NCBI GenBank assembly: GCA_022781985.1
Contig: JALESH010000032.1
Coordinates: forward strand, 1 to 46,285
Source: Lachnospiraceae bacterium
Lineage (GTDB): Bacteria > Bacillota > Clostridia > Lachnospirales > Lachnospiraceae
DNA: 46,285 bases
Direction of reading: 5' to 3'
The translations under genes were made by a program, and so were the position numbers. Under the pieces are notes generated by a model. The model did not search any database, was not told the origin of the DNA, and was given only the letters and a program-made list of their open reading frames with translations. Positions 34,136 to 42,369 of this stretch are shown one piece after another (position 1 is the first letter of the stretch; each line of letters opens with the position of its first letter).

Positions 34136-34930
34136 ATGAAAGATTACATGAATGTTTCGGGCAGGATCTTTGATATCCAAAGATACTCCATTCATGACGG
34201 TGCAGGGATCCGAACCATTATCTTCCTGAAGGGCTGTGCCCTCCGATGCAGATGGTGCTGCAATCCCGAGTCCCAGTCCTTTGACATAGAGTCCATGACG
34301 GTAAACGGAAGGCGCAAAACCATGGGAAGGGATGTTACGGTGATGGAGGTGATGCAGACCGTAAAAAGGGATATGCCTTATTACAGCCGCTCTGACGGAG
34401 GCTTGACCCTGTCCGGAGGGGAATGCCTGCTGCAGCCGGAATTTGCAAAGGCCCTTCTGATGGCCGCTAAGGATATAGGGATCAATACGGCCATCGAGAG
34501 CATGGGATATGCCGGAGACGGGACAGTGGAAGGGATTCTTCCCTATCTGGATACCTATCTGATGGACGTTAAGCATATGAATCCCAAAAAGCATGCTGAA
34601 TTTACCGGAAAGGAAAATACCCGGATGCTGGAAAATGCAAAAAGGGTGGCAGAAAGCGGCCTGACGGAGCTGATTATCCGTGTGCCTGTGGTGCCGGGAT
34701 TTAACGAGACGGAGGAGGAGATTCTGGCAATCGCTTCATTTGCAGACTCTCTTTCCGGGGTAGAGGAGATTCATCTGCTGCCCTACCACAGCTATGGGAG
34801 GGGAAAGTATGAGGGGCTGGGCAGAGCCTATCCTATGGGGGATGTACAGACGCCCCCTCCTGAGCATATGCAGATGCTCAGGGCATCAGTGGAGCGGCAC
34901 ACAGGGCTGCGTTGTCAGATCGGAGGCTGA
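34136..34930 (+). CDS. Glycyl-radical enzyme activating enzyme (radical SAM)
   Basis: 264 aa. Installs the glycyl radical on Gly817 of the neighbouring dehydratase. The radical-SAM cluster ligands are Cys34, Cys38 and Cys41 (GCALRCRWC); SGGECLLQPEF is the SAM-binding GGE motif and IIRVPVVPGFN a later family motif. The insertion with two ferredoxin-like clusters common in glycerol and choline activases is missing: after Cys42 the sequence runs NPESQSFDIES with no further Cys run. ATG 34136 has GGAAGGTG upstream. Six bases or so separate it from the dehydratase stop region; last gene of the operon before a terminator. Confidence 0.94.
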   Translation: MKDYMNVSGRIFDIQRYSIHDGAGIRTIIFLKGCALRCRWCCNPESQSFDIESMTVNGRRKTMGRDVTVMEVMQTVKRDMPYYSRSDGGLTLSGGECLLQPEFAKALLMAAKDIGINTAIESMGYAGDGTVEGILPYLDTYLMDVKHMNPKKHAEFTGKENTRMLENAKRVAESGLTELIIRVPVVPGFNETEEEILAIASFADSLSGVEEIHLLPYHSYGRGKYEGLGRAYPMGDVQTPPPEHMQMLRASVERHTGLRCQIGG

Positions 34931-34956
34931 TTTTATATTGTATTTACACAGTTTCA

Positions 34957-34995
34957 GGGCAGTGATAGGCTTTTACAAGCTATCACTGCCCTTTG
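34957..34995 (+). terminator. Terminator of the microcompartment operon
   Basis: Stem GGGCAGTGATA (34957-34967) plus GCTT, one bulged G, loop TTAC, then AAGC and TATCACTGCCC (34977-34991), followed by TTTGT. A long stem with a modest U tract, placed 26 bp after the activase stop. Confidence 0.75.
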
Positions 34996-35102
34996 TAGTT
35001 ATAAAATTTTGAAATGGGATGAAACTTTTTGCCCTGTTCCAACATCTAATATACAGAAAGTCGGCGAATCAGAGTGCCGGGCATAGAAAGGCTGGAGAAA
35101 AT

Positions 35103-35801
35103 ATGACTAAAAATATTATCGTATTTTATAATGCAACAGGTGTTGCAGAGCTTATGAGGCCCTTCTTTGGGGGAGAAGGCTACCGGGTGTGTACAGTCCA
35201 AAAATTGCAGGAGGTCATAGAGATGATAAGCCGGGAAAATATCCATCTGCTGCTGATTGACATGGAATTAAAGGAAAGCGGATGGGACGGAGATGTGCAG
35301 ATGATCCGATCTCTCAGGGCAAGAACTCTCGCGCCCATTATCGTGGTGTCCCCGCAGACAGCAGAGACCGCCAAGATTACGGCACTGAATGTAGGCGCAG
35401 ATGATTATGTGGCAGCCGATGACAACCCGCTGGTATTGTTGGCGCGGGTCAAATCACAGTTAAGGAGATATGCGCAGCTGACGGGCAGCAAGGCAAACGC
35501 GGATCCGGTATACAGGGTGGGCAGCCTTGAGGTAGATGACAGAAGGCATATGGTTTCAGTGGGAGGCAGGGATGTGAAAATGACGCCTATTGAGTACAAG
35601 ATCCTGCGCCTTTTAATACAGGGACAGGGGAAGGTATTTTCCATTGAACAGATTTATGAATCTATCTGGCAGATGCGGGCAATAGGGGCAGATAACACGA
35701 TAGCAGTACATATCCGCCATATTCGGGAAAAAATTGAAAATAATCCTAAAAAGCCCAGCTATCTGAAGGTAGTCAGGGGAGTGGGCTATAAGGTGGGATA
35801 G
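35103..35801 (+). CDS. OmpR-family response regulator with degenerate receiver domain
   Basis: 232 aa: receiver domain (1-120) and OmpR-type winged helix (140-232, with MTPIEYKILRLLIQGQGKVFS and HIRHIREKIE). The receiver keeps a possible phospho-acceptor Asp53 (LLIDMEL), but the N-terminal acidic pair is replaced (VFYNATG) and the conserved Lys of the KPF motif is lost (GADDYVAADDNPL). No histidine kinase gene is adjacent. It is therefore probably controlled without standard phosphotransfer. The ATG at 35103 follows GGAG; the upstream in-frame ATG at 35019 lacks a ribosome site. Confidence 0.9.
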   Translation: MTKNIIVFYNATGVAELMRPFFGGEGYRVCTVQKLQEVIEMISRENIHLLLIDMELKESGWDGDVQMIRSLRARTLAPIIVVSPQTAETAKITALNVGADDYVAADDNPLVLLARVKSQLRRYAQLTGSKANADPVYRVGSLEVDDRRHMVSVGGRDVKMTPIEYKILRLLIQGQGKVFSIEQIYESIWQMRAIGADNTIAVHIRHIREKIENNPKKPSYLKVVRGVGYKVG

Positions 35802-35857
35802 CGATGAAAAATACGAGGCTGTATGGAACGTGCACAGCCATAAGGAGGTACAAGAGC

Positions 35858-36400
35858 GTGCAGGTTTTAGCTGGAAGAAGAAAGAAAAGCAATGAGAAAA
35901 TCATAGAGCAGGTCATCATGGAGCAGTACAATCAATATTACCGGTTAGCCTACAGCTATGTGCATAACGAGCCGGATGCCTGTGATATCGTGCAGAATGG
36001 CGCATATAAGGCTCTGCGGAGCAGTCATGCCTTACGGAAGCAGGAGTATGCGGCCACATGGGTATATCGGATTATGCTAAATGAGATATTCGGATATCTG
36101 AAACAGCCCAAATTTGAATCTTACGAACGGCTGCGGGAGGAACGGGGATATGAAGCGGGGTATATAGGGGAGGAGTATACAAAGATAGATCTGCAAAGGG
36201 CATTGGACTCACTGCCGGCACAGGATAAGGTTATTGTAACATTGAAATATTTTGAAGATAAAAAGCTGGATGAAATTGCTGATATACTCAATGAAAATAT
36301 CAGCACTGTTAAAAGCAAATTATACCGCAGCATGAAAAAGCTTCGTATTAAGCTGACAGATGAGCCGATTCATACAAAAGGCGGGGAGGGGATGATATGA
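35858..36400 (+). CDS. ECF-type RNA polymerase sigma factor (SigV-like)
   Basis: 180 aa. Region 2 (YYRLAYSYVHNEPDACDIVQNGAYKAL in two stretches) and region 4 (LDSLPAQDKVIVTLKYFEDKKLDEIADIL, NISTVKSKLYRSMKKLR) identify an extracytoplasmic-function sigma factor. I prefer the GTG at 35858, which has AAGGAGGT eight bases upstream; an ATG at 35804 just after the response-regulator stop is possible. It overlaps the RsiV-like anti-sigma gene by 4 bp, the usual coupling of ECF sigma and anti-sigma. Confidence 0.91.
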   Translation: MQVLAGRRKKSNEKIIEQVIMEQYNQYYRLAYSYVHNEPDACDIVQNGAYKALRSSHALRKQEYAATWVYRIMLNEIFGYLKQPKFESYERLREERGYEAGYIGEEYTKIDLQRALDSLPAQDKVIVTLKYFEDKKLDEIADILNENISTVKSKLYRSMKKLRIKLTDEPIHTKGGEGMI

Positions 36401-37275
36401 AGGATTTGAAAGCAGACTACTTAGAACCGAGGATGTCCCAGGCACAATTGGAGAGGCTGAAGCAGACCATAGACAGAGCCAAGAAAGAAAACAGAAAGGA
36501 GCGTCAAAAGGCCGGGCTGACCAGGCTGGCGGCATGCGCGGCTGCTGCGGCAATAGTATTTGTGGTATTGCCCAACATCTCTGCAGCGGCAGCATATGCC
36601 ATGGAGCAGCTGCCGGTCATAGGGCAGCTGGTAAAAATAGTAACATTCCGCAGCTATGAATATGAGGATGCCAAGCATGAGGCCGAGATTGAGGTTCCGG
36701 AATTAGGAGTAGAGCAGCTTATGGAGGATAAAGAGCTGCAGGCCAGCCTGGACAGTACAACAGGGGAAATCAATGAGGAGATCCGGAAAATTACCACAGA
36801 ATTACTTGAAGAATTTATGGTTTATGTACGGGATGAAATGGGATATAAGGAGGTCATGGTAAAGAGCGAGGTGCTGGCTGCAACCCCCCATTATTTTGCC
36901 CTGAAGCTCTGCTGCTATCAGGCAGAAGCAAGCGGCTATGAGGAGAATTATTATTATACCATTGATCTGATGAGTGGGGAACGTCTGCGCCTGAAGGATA
37001 TTTTTCTGGAGGGTTCTGATTACATTGCCAGGATCAGCGACAATATCAAGGAGCAGATGCTGCAGCAGATGGAGGAGGATGAGGGGAAGACCTATTGGCT
37101 TGATTCCGAATTTGAAGATATGGATTTTAAGGGCATTACAGAGGAAACCTCCTTTTATCTGAATGAAAAGAACAATGTAGTGATAGGGTTTAATGAGGGC
37201 GAGGTTGCGCCCATGTATATGGGGGCCGTAGAGTTTGAGATTCCCCCGGAGGTACTGAGTGATATCAGAAAATAA
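36397..37275 (+). CDS. RsiV-like anti-sigma factor (DUF3298)
   Basis: 292 aa. A cytoplasmic N-terminal segment (1-42), a single transmembrane helix (about 43-62, AACAAAAAIVFVVLPNI) and an extracellular domain. The C-terminal part (YYTIDLMSGERLRLKDIFLEG, then ETSFYLNEKNNVVIGFNEGEVAPMYMG) is the DUF3298 type found in RsiV, which in Bacillus subtilis binds lysozyme and releases SigV. By analogy this pair may sense lysozyme or cell-wall stress in the host gut. The start overlaps the sigma gene stop. Confidence 0.88.
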   Translation: MKDLKADYLEPRMSQAQLERLKQTIDRAKKENRKERQKAGLTRLAACAAAAAIVFVVLPNISAAAAYAMEQLPVIGQLVKIVTFRSYEYEDAKHEAEIEVPELGVEQLMEDKELQASLDSTTGEINEEIRKITTELLEEFMVYVRDEMGYKEVMVKSEVLAATPHYFALKLCCYQAEASGYEENYYYTIDLMSGERLRLKDIFLEGSDYIARISDNIKEQMLQQMEEDEGKTYWLDSEFEDMDFKGITEETSFYLNEKNNVVIGFNEGEVAPMYMGAVEFEIPPEVLSDIRK

Positions 37276-37316
37276 TGAAATAATATAGGAAGCTGGTCTT
37301 CCGGAAAAGAGGGTAT

Positions 37317-37715
37317 ATGAAGAAAAAAATGTTTCTGGTAATGACAATTATGGCTGTAAACGGAGGTGTGATGGCCGGATGCTCGGCTGCTGCCCCTCAG
37401 GAGACAGTCAGTGAAGAGGCGCTGCAGACAGAAGAAGGGGGAACACAGTCAGAGCCTGCTGCCGGCACGGAGGAAAATGCCTCTGAAACAGATGGTCAGG
37501 TGTCTACAGTCACCGGCGTTATGGAAGAGGTAAAGGATTTTATGTTTATCCTGACAGATGAAAACCAGGTGAGCTACGCTTTTTCCTTTGAGGAAAAGCC
37601 AGAGGGGCTGGAGGAGGTAAGCGCAGGAGACAGCGTGACTGTTACCTACACAGGTACGATATCGGAAATAGATCCTTTTGTGGGCGAGGTTCTTTCGGTG
37701 AAGAAGCAGCCCTGA
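37317..37715 (+). CDS. Small lipoprotein of unknown function
   Basis: 132 aa. Signal with lipobox VMAGC, a Glu/Ala/Thr-rich linker, then a compact beta-rich domain of about 70 residues (VTGVMEEVKDFMFILTDENQ; AGDSVTVTYTGTISEID), probably an OB-like barrel. It follows the anti-sigma gene by 41 bp and may belong to the same regulon. A strong hairpin follows. No function is known to me. Confidence 0.75.
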   Translation: MKKKMFLVMTIMAVNGGVMAGCSAAAPQETVSEEALQTEEGGTQSEPAAGTEENASETDGQVSTVTGVMEEVKDFMFILTDENQVSYAFSFEEKPEGLEEVSAGDSVTVTYTGTISEIDPFVGEVLSVKKQP

Positions 37716-37731
37716 CAGCATTATAGTGAAA

Positions 37732-37761
37732 GAAGGGCAGTCCCCCCCGGGACTGCCCTTC
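37732..37761 (+). terminator. 13-bp hairpin after the lipoprotein gene
   Basis: GAAGGGCAGTCCC (37732-37744), loop CCCC, GGGACTGCCCTTC (37749-37761). No U tract follows, but position at the end of the sigma/anti-sigma unit suggests a terminator or 3'-end stabiliser. Confidence 0.6.
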
Positions 37762-37792
37762 CTCGTACGGCAGAATCCTTGTTGTAAAGAGG

Positions 37793-37864
37793 TTGACAAA
37801 TATACTTGTCGATGTTATATTAGAAATGAAAAATATATTTGTCAGAATGACGAGTTTATATGTC
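37793..37864 (+). promoter_or_regulatory. Promoter of the ABC exporter operon with three TATATTTGTC-like repeats
   Basis: TTGACA (37793-37798) and TATATT (37816-37821), 17-bp spacer. The palindrome GACAA/TTGTC spans the -35 and the spacer (37795-37810). Related elements ATATACTTGTC (37800-37810), ATATATTTGTC (37833-37843) and TTATATGTC (37856-37864) recur at about two or three helical turns. This looks like a multi-site operator for a small repressor, which is not encoded next door. Confidence 0.65.
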
Positions 37865-37927
37865 GAAAATTCCGTAGGAGTGAGATAAGGAGAAAACTGA
37901 CAAATAGAAGGGAGAAGGGATATCATA

Positions 37928-38821
37928 ATGAAATTGGAATTAAAAGGTATTCAAAAGAGCTTTGGTGAGAAGAAGGTTCTGCAGGACATTTCCTTTTCCG
38001 CAGAGGGAGGAGGGGCCTTCGGACTGCTGGGCAGAAACGGAGCAGGGAAAACCACCACCATCCGCATCCTTATGGGGGTATTTCCCCCGGATGAGGGAGA
38101 GGTGGTATTTGACGGCAGTCCCATCGGCCCTGCTCCCTCAGGAATGGGCTATCTGCCTGAGGAGAGGGGGCTGTATCCCAAGAAAAAGATCCTGGATCAG
38201 CTGGTTTACTTTGCCCGGCTCAAGGGCATGGGCCGTCAGGACGCTGTCAGGGCCGTAAACAACTGGCTGGAACGGCTGGATATGACAGAGTACCGCAGCA
38301 AGAGGCTGGATACCCTTTCTAAAGGTAATCAGCAGAAGATCCAGCTGATAACAGCTCTGGCCCATGACCCTCAGGTCATCATCCTGGATGAGCCATTTTC
38401 CGGACTGGATCCGGTGAACGCCATGCTTCTTAAGGATGTGGTGAAGGAGGAGATCGCCAGAGGCAAGATCCTGCTGTTTTCCAGCCATCAAATGAATTAT
38501 ATCGAGGAATTCTGCGACAGGATAGCCATCCTGAATCAGGGCCGCATTGCCCTGCAGGGAAGCCTCCATGACATCAGGAGAAACTACGTTCGGGATCGTC
38601 TGGTGGTTCATGCGGAGTGCCGGGAGAAAATCATGGCAGATCTTGGTGACTGCTGTACATCAGGCGAGAAGGGGGAGCTGCTGATCCGACTGGACTCACC
38701 GGAGGATAAGCAGAGGATGATGAGACTTCTGACGGAAAAATATAACCTGGACGGAATACGGGTCTTTGAACCCTCTTTGAACGACATTTTTGTAGAATAT
38801 GCAGGGGGGCCGGAATCATGA
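37928..38821 (+). CDS. ABC exporter ATPase (NatA-like)
   Basis: 297 aa single nucleotide-binding domain: Walker A GRNGAGKT (residues 35-42), signature LSKGNQQK, Walker B VIILDEPFSGLDP and switch His in LFSSHQM, plus a C-terminal DUF4162-type domain. This combination is typical of NatA/YhaQ-type ATPases of two-gene exporters. It overlaps the permease gene by 4 bp. Substrate unknown; sodium or antimicrobial compounds are common guesses for the family. Confidence 0.92.
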   Translation: MKLELKGIQKSFGEKKVLQDISFSAEGGGAFGLLGRNGAGKTTTIRILMGVFPPDEGEVVFDGSPIGPAPSGMGYLPEERGLYPKKKILDQLVYFARLKGMGRQDAVRAVNNWLERLDMTEYRSKRLDTLSKGNQQKIQLITALAHDPQVIILDEPFSGLDPVNAMLLKDVVKEEIARGKILLFSSHQMNYIEEFCDRIAILNQGRIALQGSLHDIRRNYVRDRLVVHAECREKIMADLGDCCTSGEKGELLIRLDSPEDKQRMMRLLTEKYNLDGIRVFEPSLNDIFVEYAGGPES

Positions 38822-40056
38822 AGCAGTTTACAACTATATTACGATTTGAGCTGGAAAACTATTTTAAAAACAAAATATTTCTGGGAATCACGCTGATTCT
38901 TGTAGCGCTGATCGCCGGTATTATGTTTTTTCCACGCCTGAGCGCAGGCTTTGGGAAGGGAGCGGAGCCTGTGGGGAAAGATCAGCCCGTCATGCTGGTG
39001 ATGCCGGCTGAGGGCATGGATGCTGATGCGGTCAGGGCGGCTTTTGCTGAGGCCTTTCCAGGCTATCAGGTACAGACTGGAGAGCAGGATGCCGATGGGA
39101 TGAGGACCCGGATCACCTCCGGCCAGGCAGAATGTGCCTTCGTCCTGGAAAGCCTGACCTCCTATACCTACTATGTGAATAATCTTTCCATGCAGGACTC
39201 CAAAACGTCACGAGCGGATGAGGCAATGCAGAAGCTCTACCGCATGGATGCCATGATGGAAAGCGGGATTTCTGCTGAGACTGCGGGGCAGATTCTGGCT
39301 GTTGGCATCGAGCACCGTACGGAGAGCCTGGGAAAGGATCAGGGGGAGAATTTCTTCTATACCTATCTGATGATCGTTGCCCTGTATATGGTGATCATCC
39401 TGTACGGCCAGATGGTTGCCACCAATGTGGCTGCGGAAAAAAGCTCCAGGGCCATGGAGCTGCTGATTACCAGCGCGGAGCCTGTCAGCATGATGTTTGG
39501 CAAGGTCATGGCTTCCTGCCTGGCAGGTCTGCTCCAGCTGGCTGTTATTTTCGGCTCGGCCTGCCTGTGCTTTAATCTGAATCGGGCTTATTTTGAAGAC
39601 GGCAGCATCATTTCTTCTGTCTTTGATATGCCTCTGAGCCTGCTGGTGTATATGCTGGTATTTTTTATACTGGGCTTCCTGATCTATGCCTTTCTGTTCG
39701 GAGCCATCGGCTCCACGGCATCCAAGGTAGAGGATATCAACACCTCCTCCATGCCCCTGACGCTGCTGCTGGTGGCGGCTTTTATGGTAGTGATGTTCTC
39801 CATGACCGGAGGCAGTGTAGACAATCCGGCAATGCTGGTCTTCTCCTACCTGCCCTTCACCTCTCCCATCGCCATGTTTGCCCGCATTGCCATGAGCACA
39901 GTGCCCTTTTATGAGACGGCCCTGTCCATTGCTGTTCTGGTGGTCTCTGTCTTCGGCATCGGAGTGGTAGCCGCAAAAATCTATCGGGTAGGTGTCCTGC
40001 TCTATGGCACACCGCCCAGGATAACTTCCATACTGAAAGCAATCAGGAGGGCCTAA
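38818..40056 (+). CDS. ABC-2 type exporter permease (NatB-like)
   Basis: 412 aa. One N-terminal membrane helix (about 20-38), a long extracytoplasmic domain (45-175) and a cluster of about six helices from residue 180 onward, the NatB/YhaP layout. The motif NVAAEKSSRAMELLITSAEP is the cytoplasmic coupling segment. It pairs with the ATPase directly upstream. Its stop codon lies within the loop of the terminator hairpin. Confidence 0.9.
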   Translation: MKQFTTILRFELENYFKNKIFLGITLILVALIAGIMFFPRLSAGFGKGAEPVGKDQPVMLVMPAEGMDADAVRAAFAEAFPGYQVQTGEQDADGMRTRITSGQAECAFVLESLTSYTYYVNNLSMQDSKTSRADEAMQKLYRMDAMMESGISAETAGQILAVGIEHRTESLGKDQGENFFYTYLMIVALYMVIILYGQMVATNVAAEKSSRAMELLITSAEPVSMMFGKVMASCLAGLLQLAVIFGSACLCFNLNRAYFEDGSIISSVFDMPLSLLVYMLVFFILGFLIYAFLFGAIGSTASKVEDINTSSMPLTLLLVAAFMVVMFSMTGGSVDNPAMLVFSYLPFTSPIAMFARIAMSTVPFYETALSIAVLVVSVFGIGVVAAKIYRVGVLLYGTPPRITSILKAIRRA

Positions 40057-40077
40057 TCAGCCCTCCTGATCCTTTTT
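40042..40077 (+). terminator. Rho-independent terminator of the exporter operon
   Basis: ATCAGGAGGGC (40042-40052), loop CTAATCA, GCCCTCCTGAT (40060-40070), then CCTTTTT. The 5' arm is part of the last codons of the permease gene. Confidence 0.88.
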
Positions 40078-40146
40078 CCGGTCTGTGGGGGAGAAGATTC
40101 GGAAATCCCGGGTCTGCTCCGGCTTTCCCATGAGAGAAAAAAATGG

Positions 40147-40152
40147 TATAAT
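40147..40152 (+). promoter_or_regulatory. Probable -10 element of the greA promoter
   Basis: TATAAT at 40147-40152, 52 bp before the greA start; the matching -35 region (TTTCCC at 40124-40129) is poor. Confidence 0.4.
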
Positions 40153-40203
40153 CAAAAAGGACAGAGAACAGGAAACAGATTCAGAGGATTTATCAGAAGG
40201 AGA

Positions 40204-40719
40204 ATGTCAATAAGTATGCACAATCAGTTGACCAAACAGGATATTAAGCGCATGGAGGAGGAGATCGAGTATCGGAAGCTGGTAGTCCGCAGGGAGGCCC
40301 TGGAGGCAGTGAAGGAGGCCAGGGCCCATGGGGATCTGAGCGAGAACTTTGAGTATTATGCGGCGAAGCGTGAGAAAAACAAAAATGAGAGCCGGATCCG
40401 TTTTCTGGAGAGGATGATCAGGACAGCAGAGATCATTTCTGAGGAATCCGGCGAGGATGAAATAGGTGTGAACAACACCGTTCAGGTTCAGTTTGAGGAG
40501 GATGGTTCGGTAGAGACCTATAAAATCGTCACCACCGTAAGGGGTAATTCCCTGGAGGGGCTGATCAGCACGGAGTCACCCATCGGCAGGGCACTGCTGG
40601 GCCATAAGGTGGGCGACCGGGTACTGGTACAGGTCAATCACACCTTCAGCTACTATGTGATTGTGAAGAAAATAGAAAAGACGGTGGATGATGGAAGCGA
40701 CAGGCTCAGGAGCTTTTAG
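40204..40719 (+). CDS. greA: Transcription elongation factor GreA
   Basis: 171 aa. An N-terminal coiled-coil hairpin (about 10-85, with the acidic tip ARAHGDLSENFEYYAAK, the GreA signature) reaches into the RNA polymerase secondary channel to rescue backtracked complexes. The C-terminal FKBP-like domain has SPIGRALLGHKVGDRV. AAGGAG at 40197-40202 is very close to the ATG at 40204 and distant from the ATG at 40216, so the exact start is uncertain by four residues. Its neighbour metF is 26 bp downstream. Confidence 0.94.
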   Translation: MSISMHNQLTKQDIKRMEEEIEYRKLVVRREALEAVKEARAHGDLSENFEYYAAKREKNKNESRIRFLERMIRTAEIISEESGEDEIGVNNTVQVQFEEDGSVETYKIVTTVRGNSLEGLISTESPIGRALLGHKVGDRVLVQVNHTFSYYVIVKKIEKTVDDGSDRLRSF

Positions 40720-40745
40720 CGGACAAAAAGGAGAAGGGATGTAAA

Positions 40746-41618
40746 ATGATCATAGAAAATTTATTTGCAGAAAAGAAGCCGGTGCTTTCTTTTGAGATCT
40801 TTCCGCCAAAAAAAGAAGCCGAATTAAAAAACATTGATGAGACCCTGAGGCTGCTTTCCGGGCTGCAGCCGGATTTTATCAGTGTGACCTTTGGCGCCGG
40901 GGGAAGCGGCGCGGACAATAAGACCCTGGAGCTGGCATCCAGGATCAAGCGGGAGTACGGCATTGAACCCCTGGTGCACCTTACCTGCATCAGCTACAGC
41001 AGGGAAGAGATCCGGGGCATCCTGGAGCGGATGGAGGAAGCAGGGCTGAAGAATGTGCTGGCCCTGAGGGGGGATAAGAATCCTCAGGCGCCGGTAAAGG
41101 AGGACTTTCAATATGCCAGTGAGCTGGTGGCCTTTATCAGGGAACAGGGAGACTTCCATATAAGCGGAGCCTGCTATCCGGAGGTCCATCTGGAGGCAGC
41201 GGATGGGGTGGCGGATATCCGAAACCTGAAAAAAAAGGTGGAAGCGGGTGTGGGGCATCTGATTTCCCAGTTGTTTTTTGACAATGAAATATTTTATGAT
41301 TTTCAGGAAAAGCTGAAAATTGCAGGCATTGATGTACCGGTGGAAGCAGGCATCATGCCGGTGACAAACAAAGCGCAGATCGAGAGGATGGTAAACCTGT
41401 GCGGAGCGGCCCTGCCGGAAAAATTCCGCAGGATACTGGATAAATACGGAGACAGGAAGGAAGCTCTTTTTGATGCGGGAATGGCCTACGCAGTGAATCA
41501 GATCGTGGAGCTGATCGCCCATGGTGTAGACGGCATCCACATATTTACAATGAACAATCCCATAGTGGCAGGCAGGATCTGCCAGGGAATCAAAAACCTG
41601 ATCTGGAAAGGGAAGTGA
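40746..41618 (+). CDS. metF: Methylenetetrahydrofolate reductase
   Basis: 290 aa FAD-dependent TIM-barrel enzyme reducing 5,10-methylene-THF to 5-methyl-THF. FEIFPPKK at 16-23 carries the catalytic Glu17; DFISVTFGAGGSG, VHLTCISYSREEI and NVLALRGDKNP are family motifs. In acetogenic Clostridia such enzymes serve the Wood-Ljungdahl methyl branch, but nothing else of that pathway is here, so methionine synthesis is equally likely. Start after AAAAGGAGAAGGG. Confidence 0.94.
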   Translation: MIIENLFAEKKPVLSFEIFPPKKEAELKNIDETLRLLSGLQPDFISVTFGAGGSGADNKTLELASRIKREYGIEPLVHLTCISYSREEIRGILERMEEAGLKNVLALRGDKNPQAPVKEDFQYASELVAFIREQGDFHISGACYPEVHLEAADGVADIRNLKKKVEAGVGHLISQLFFDNEIFYDFQEKLKIAGIDVPVEAGIMPVTNKAQIERMVNLCGAALPEKFRRILDKYGDRKEALFDAGMAYAVNQIVELIAHGVDGIHIFTMNNPIVAGRICQGIKNLIWKGK

Positions 41619-41622
41619 TGAG

Positions 41623-42339
41623 ATGGGAAAGAAAGCTTTGGTCAGCGGGGCATCCCGGGGAATCGGGCGGGCAGTGGCAGAGGTGCTGGCCAGGAGGGGA
41701 TATGACCTGTATCTCACCTGCCGCAGCAGGGAGGGACAGCTCCTGGAGTTAAAAAGGAAGCTGGAGGAGGAGCAGGGGATCAGCTGTACAGCCATGCTCT
41801 GTAATATGGGCAGCTATGAGGAGGTATGTCGGCTTTTTGAGAAAATAGACCGTCTGGATGTACTGGTGAACAATGCGGGAATCTCCTATGTGGGCCTGCT
41901 GTCAGATATGGAGGTAAGGCAGTGGGAGGAAATAATCAATACCAATCTGAATAGTATGTTCTATACCTGCAGCCAGGCCATTCCCCTGATGCTGAAAGAG
42001 CAGGCGGGCAGGATCGTCAACATTTCTTCCATATGGGGAAGGGTGGGGGCTTCCATGGAGGTGGCCTATTCTGCAGCAAAGGGTGGAGTGGACAGCTTTA
42101 CCAGGGCTTTGGCAAAGGAGCTGGCACCCAGCCATATCTGTGTCAATGCACTGGCCTGCGGGGTGATCGATACGGAGATGAATGCCTGCTTCAGCCGGGA
42201 GGAACGGGAGCTGCTTCGGGCAGAGATACCTGCAGACCGTTTTGGAAGGCCGGAGGAGGCCGCTGAGATGGTATGGCAGATCATAGAGTCACCGGAATAT
42301 ATGACTGGGCAGATTATAGGGCTGGACGGCGGCTGGTAA
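41623..42339 (+). CDS. Short-chain dehydrogenase/reductase (FabG-like)
   Basis: 238 aa Rossmann-fold oxidoreductase: SGASRGIGRA (8-17) for cofactor, NNAG, the catalytic Ser (ISSIWG), Tyr-x3-Lys in YSAAKGG, and C-terminal LDGGW. Closest in style to 3-oxoacyl-ACP reductase FabG, but it is not in a fatty-acid cluster, so the substrate is uncertain. It starts 4 bp after metF and is followed by the thioredoxin-reductase-like gene. Confidence 0.88.
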   Translation: MGKKALVSGASRGIGRAVAEVLARRGYDLYLTCRSREGQLLELKRKLEEEQGISCTAMLCNMGSYEEVCRLFEKIDRLDVLVNNAGISYVGLLSDMEVRQWEEIINTNLNSMFYTCSQAIPLMLKEQAGRIVNISSIWGRVGASMEVAYSAAKGGVDSFTRALAKELAPSHICVNALACGVIDTEMNACFSREERELLRAEIPADRFGRPEEAAEMVWQIIESPEYMTGQIIGLDGGW

Positions 42340-42369
42340 GGGCTGTCCGGCAGAAAGAGAGGATGTAAA

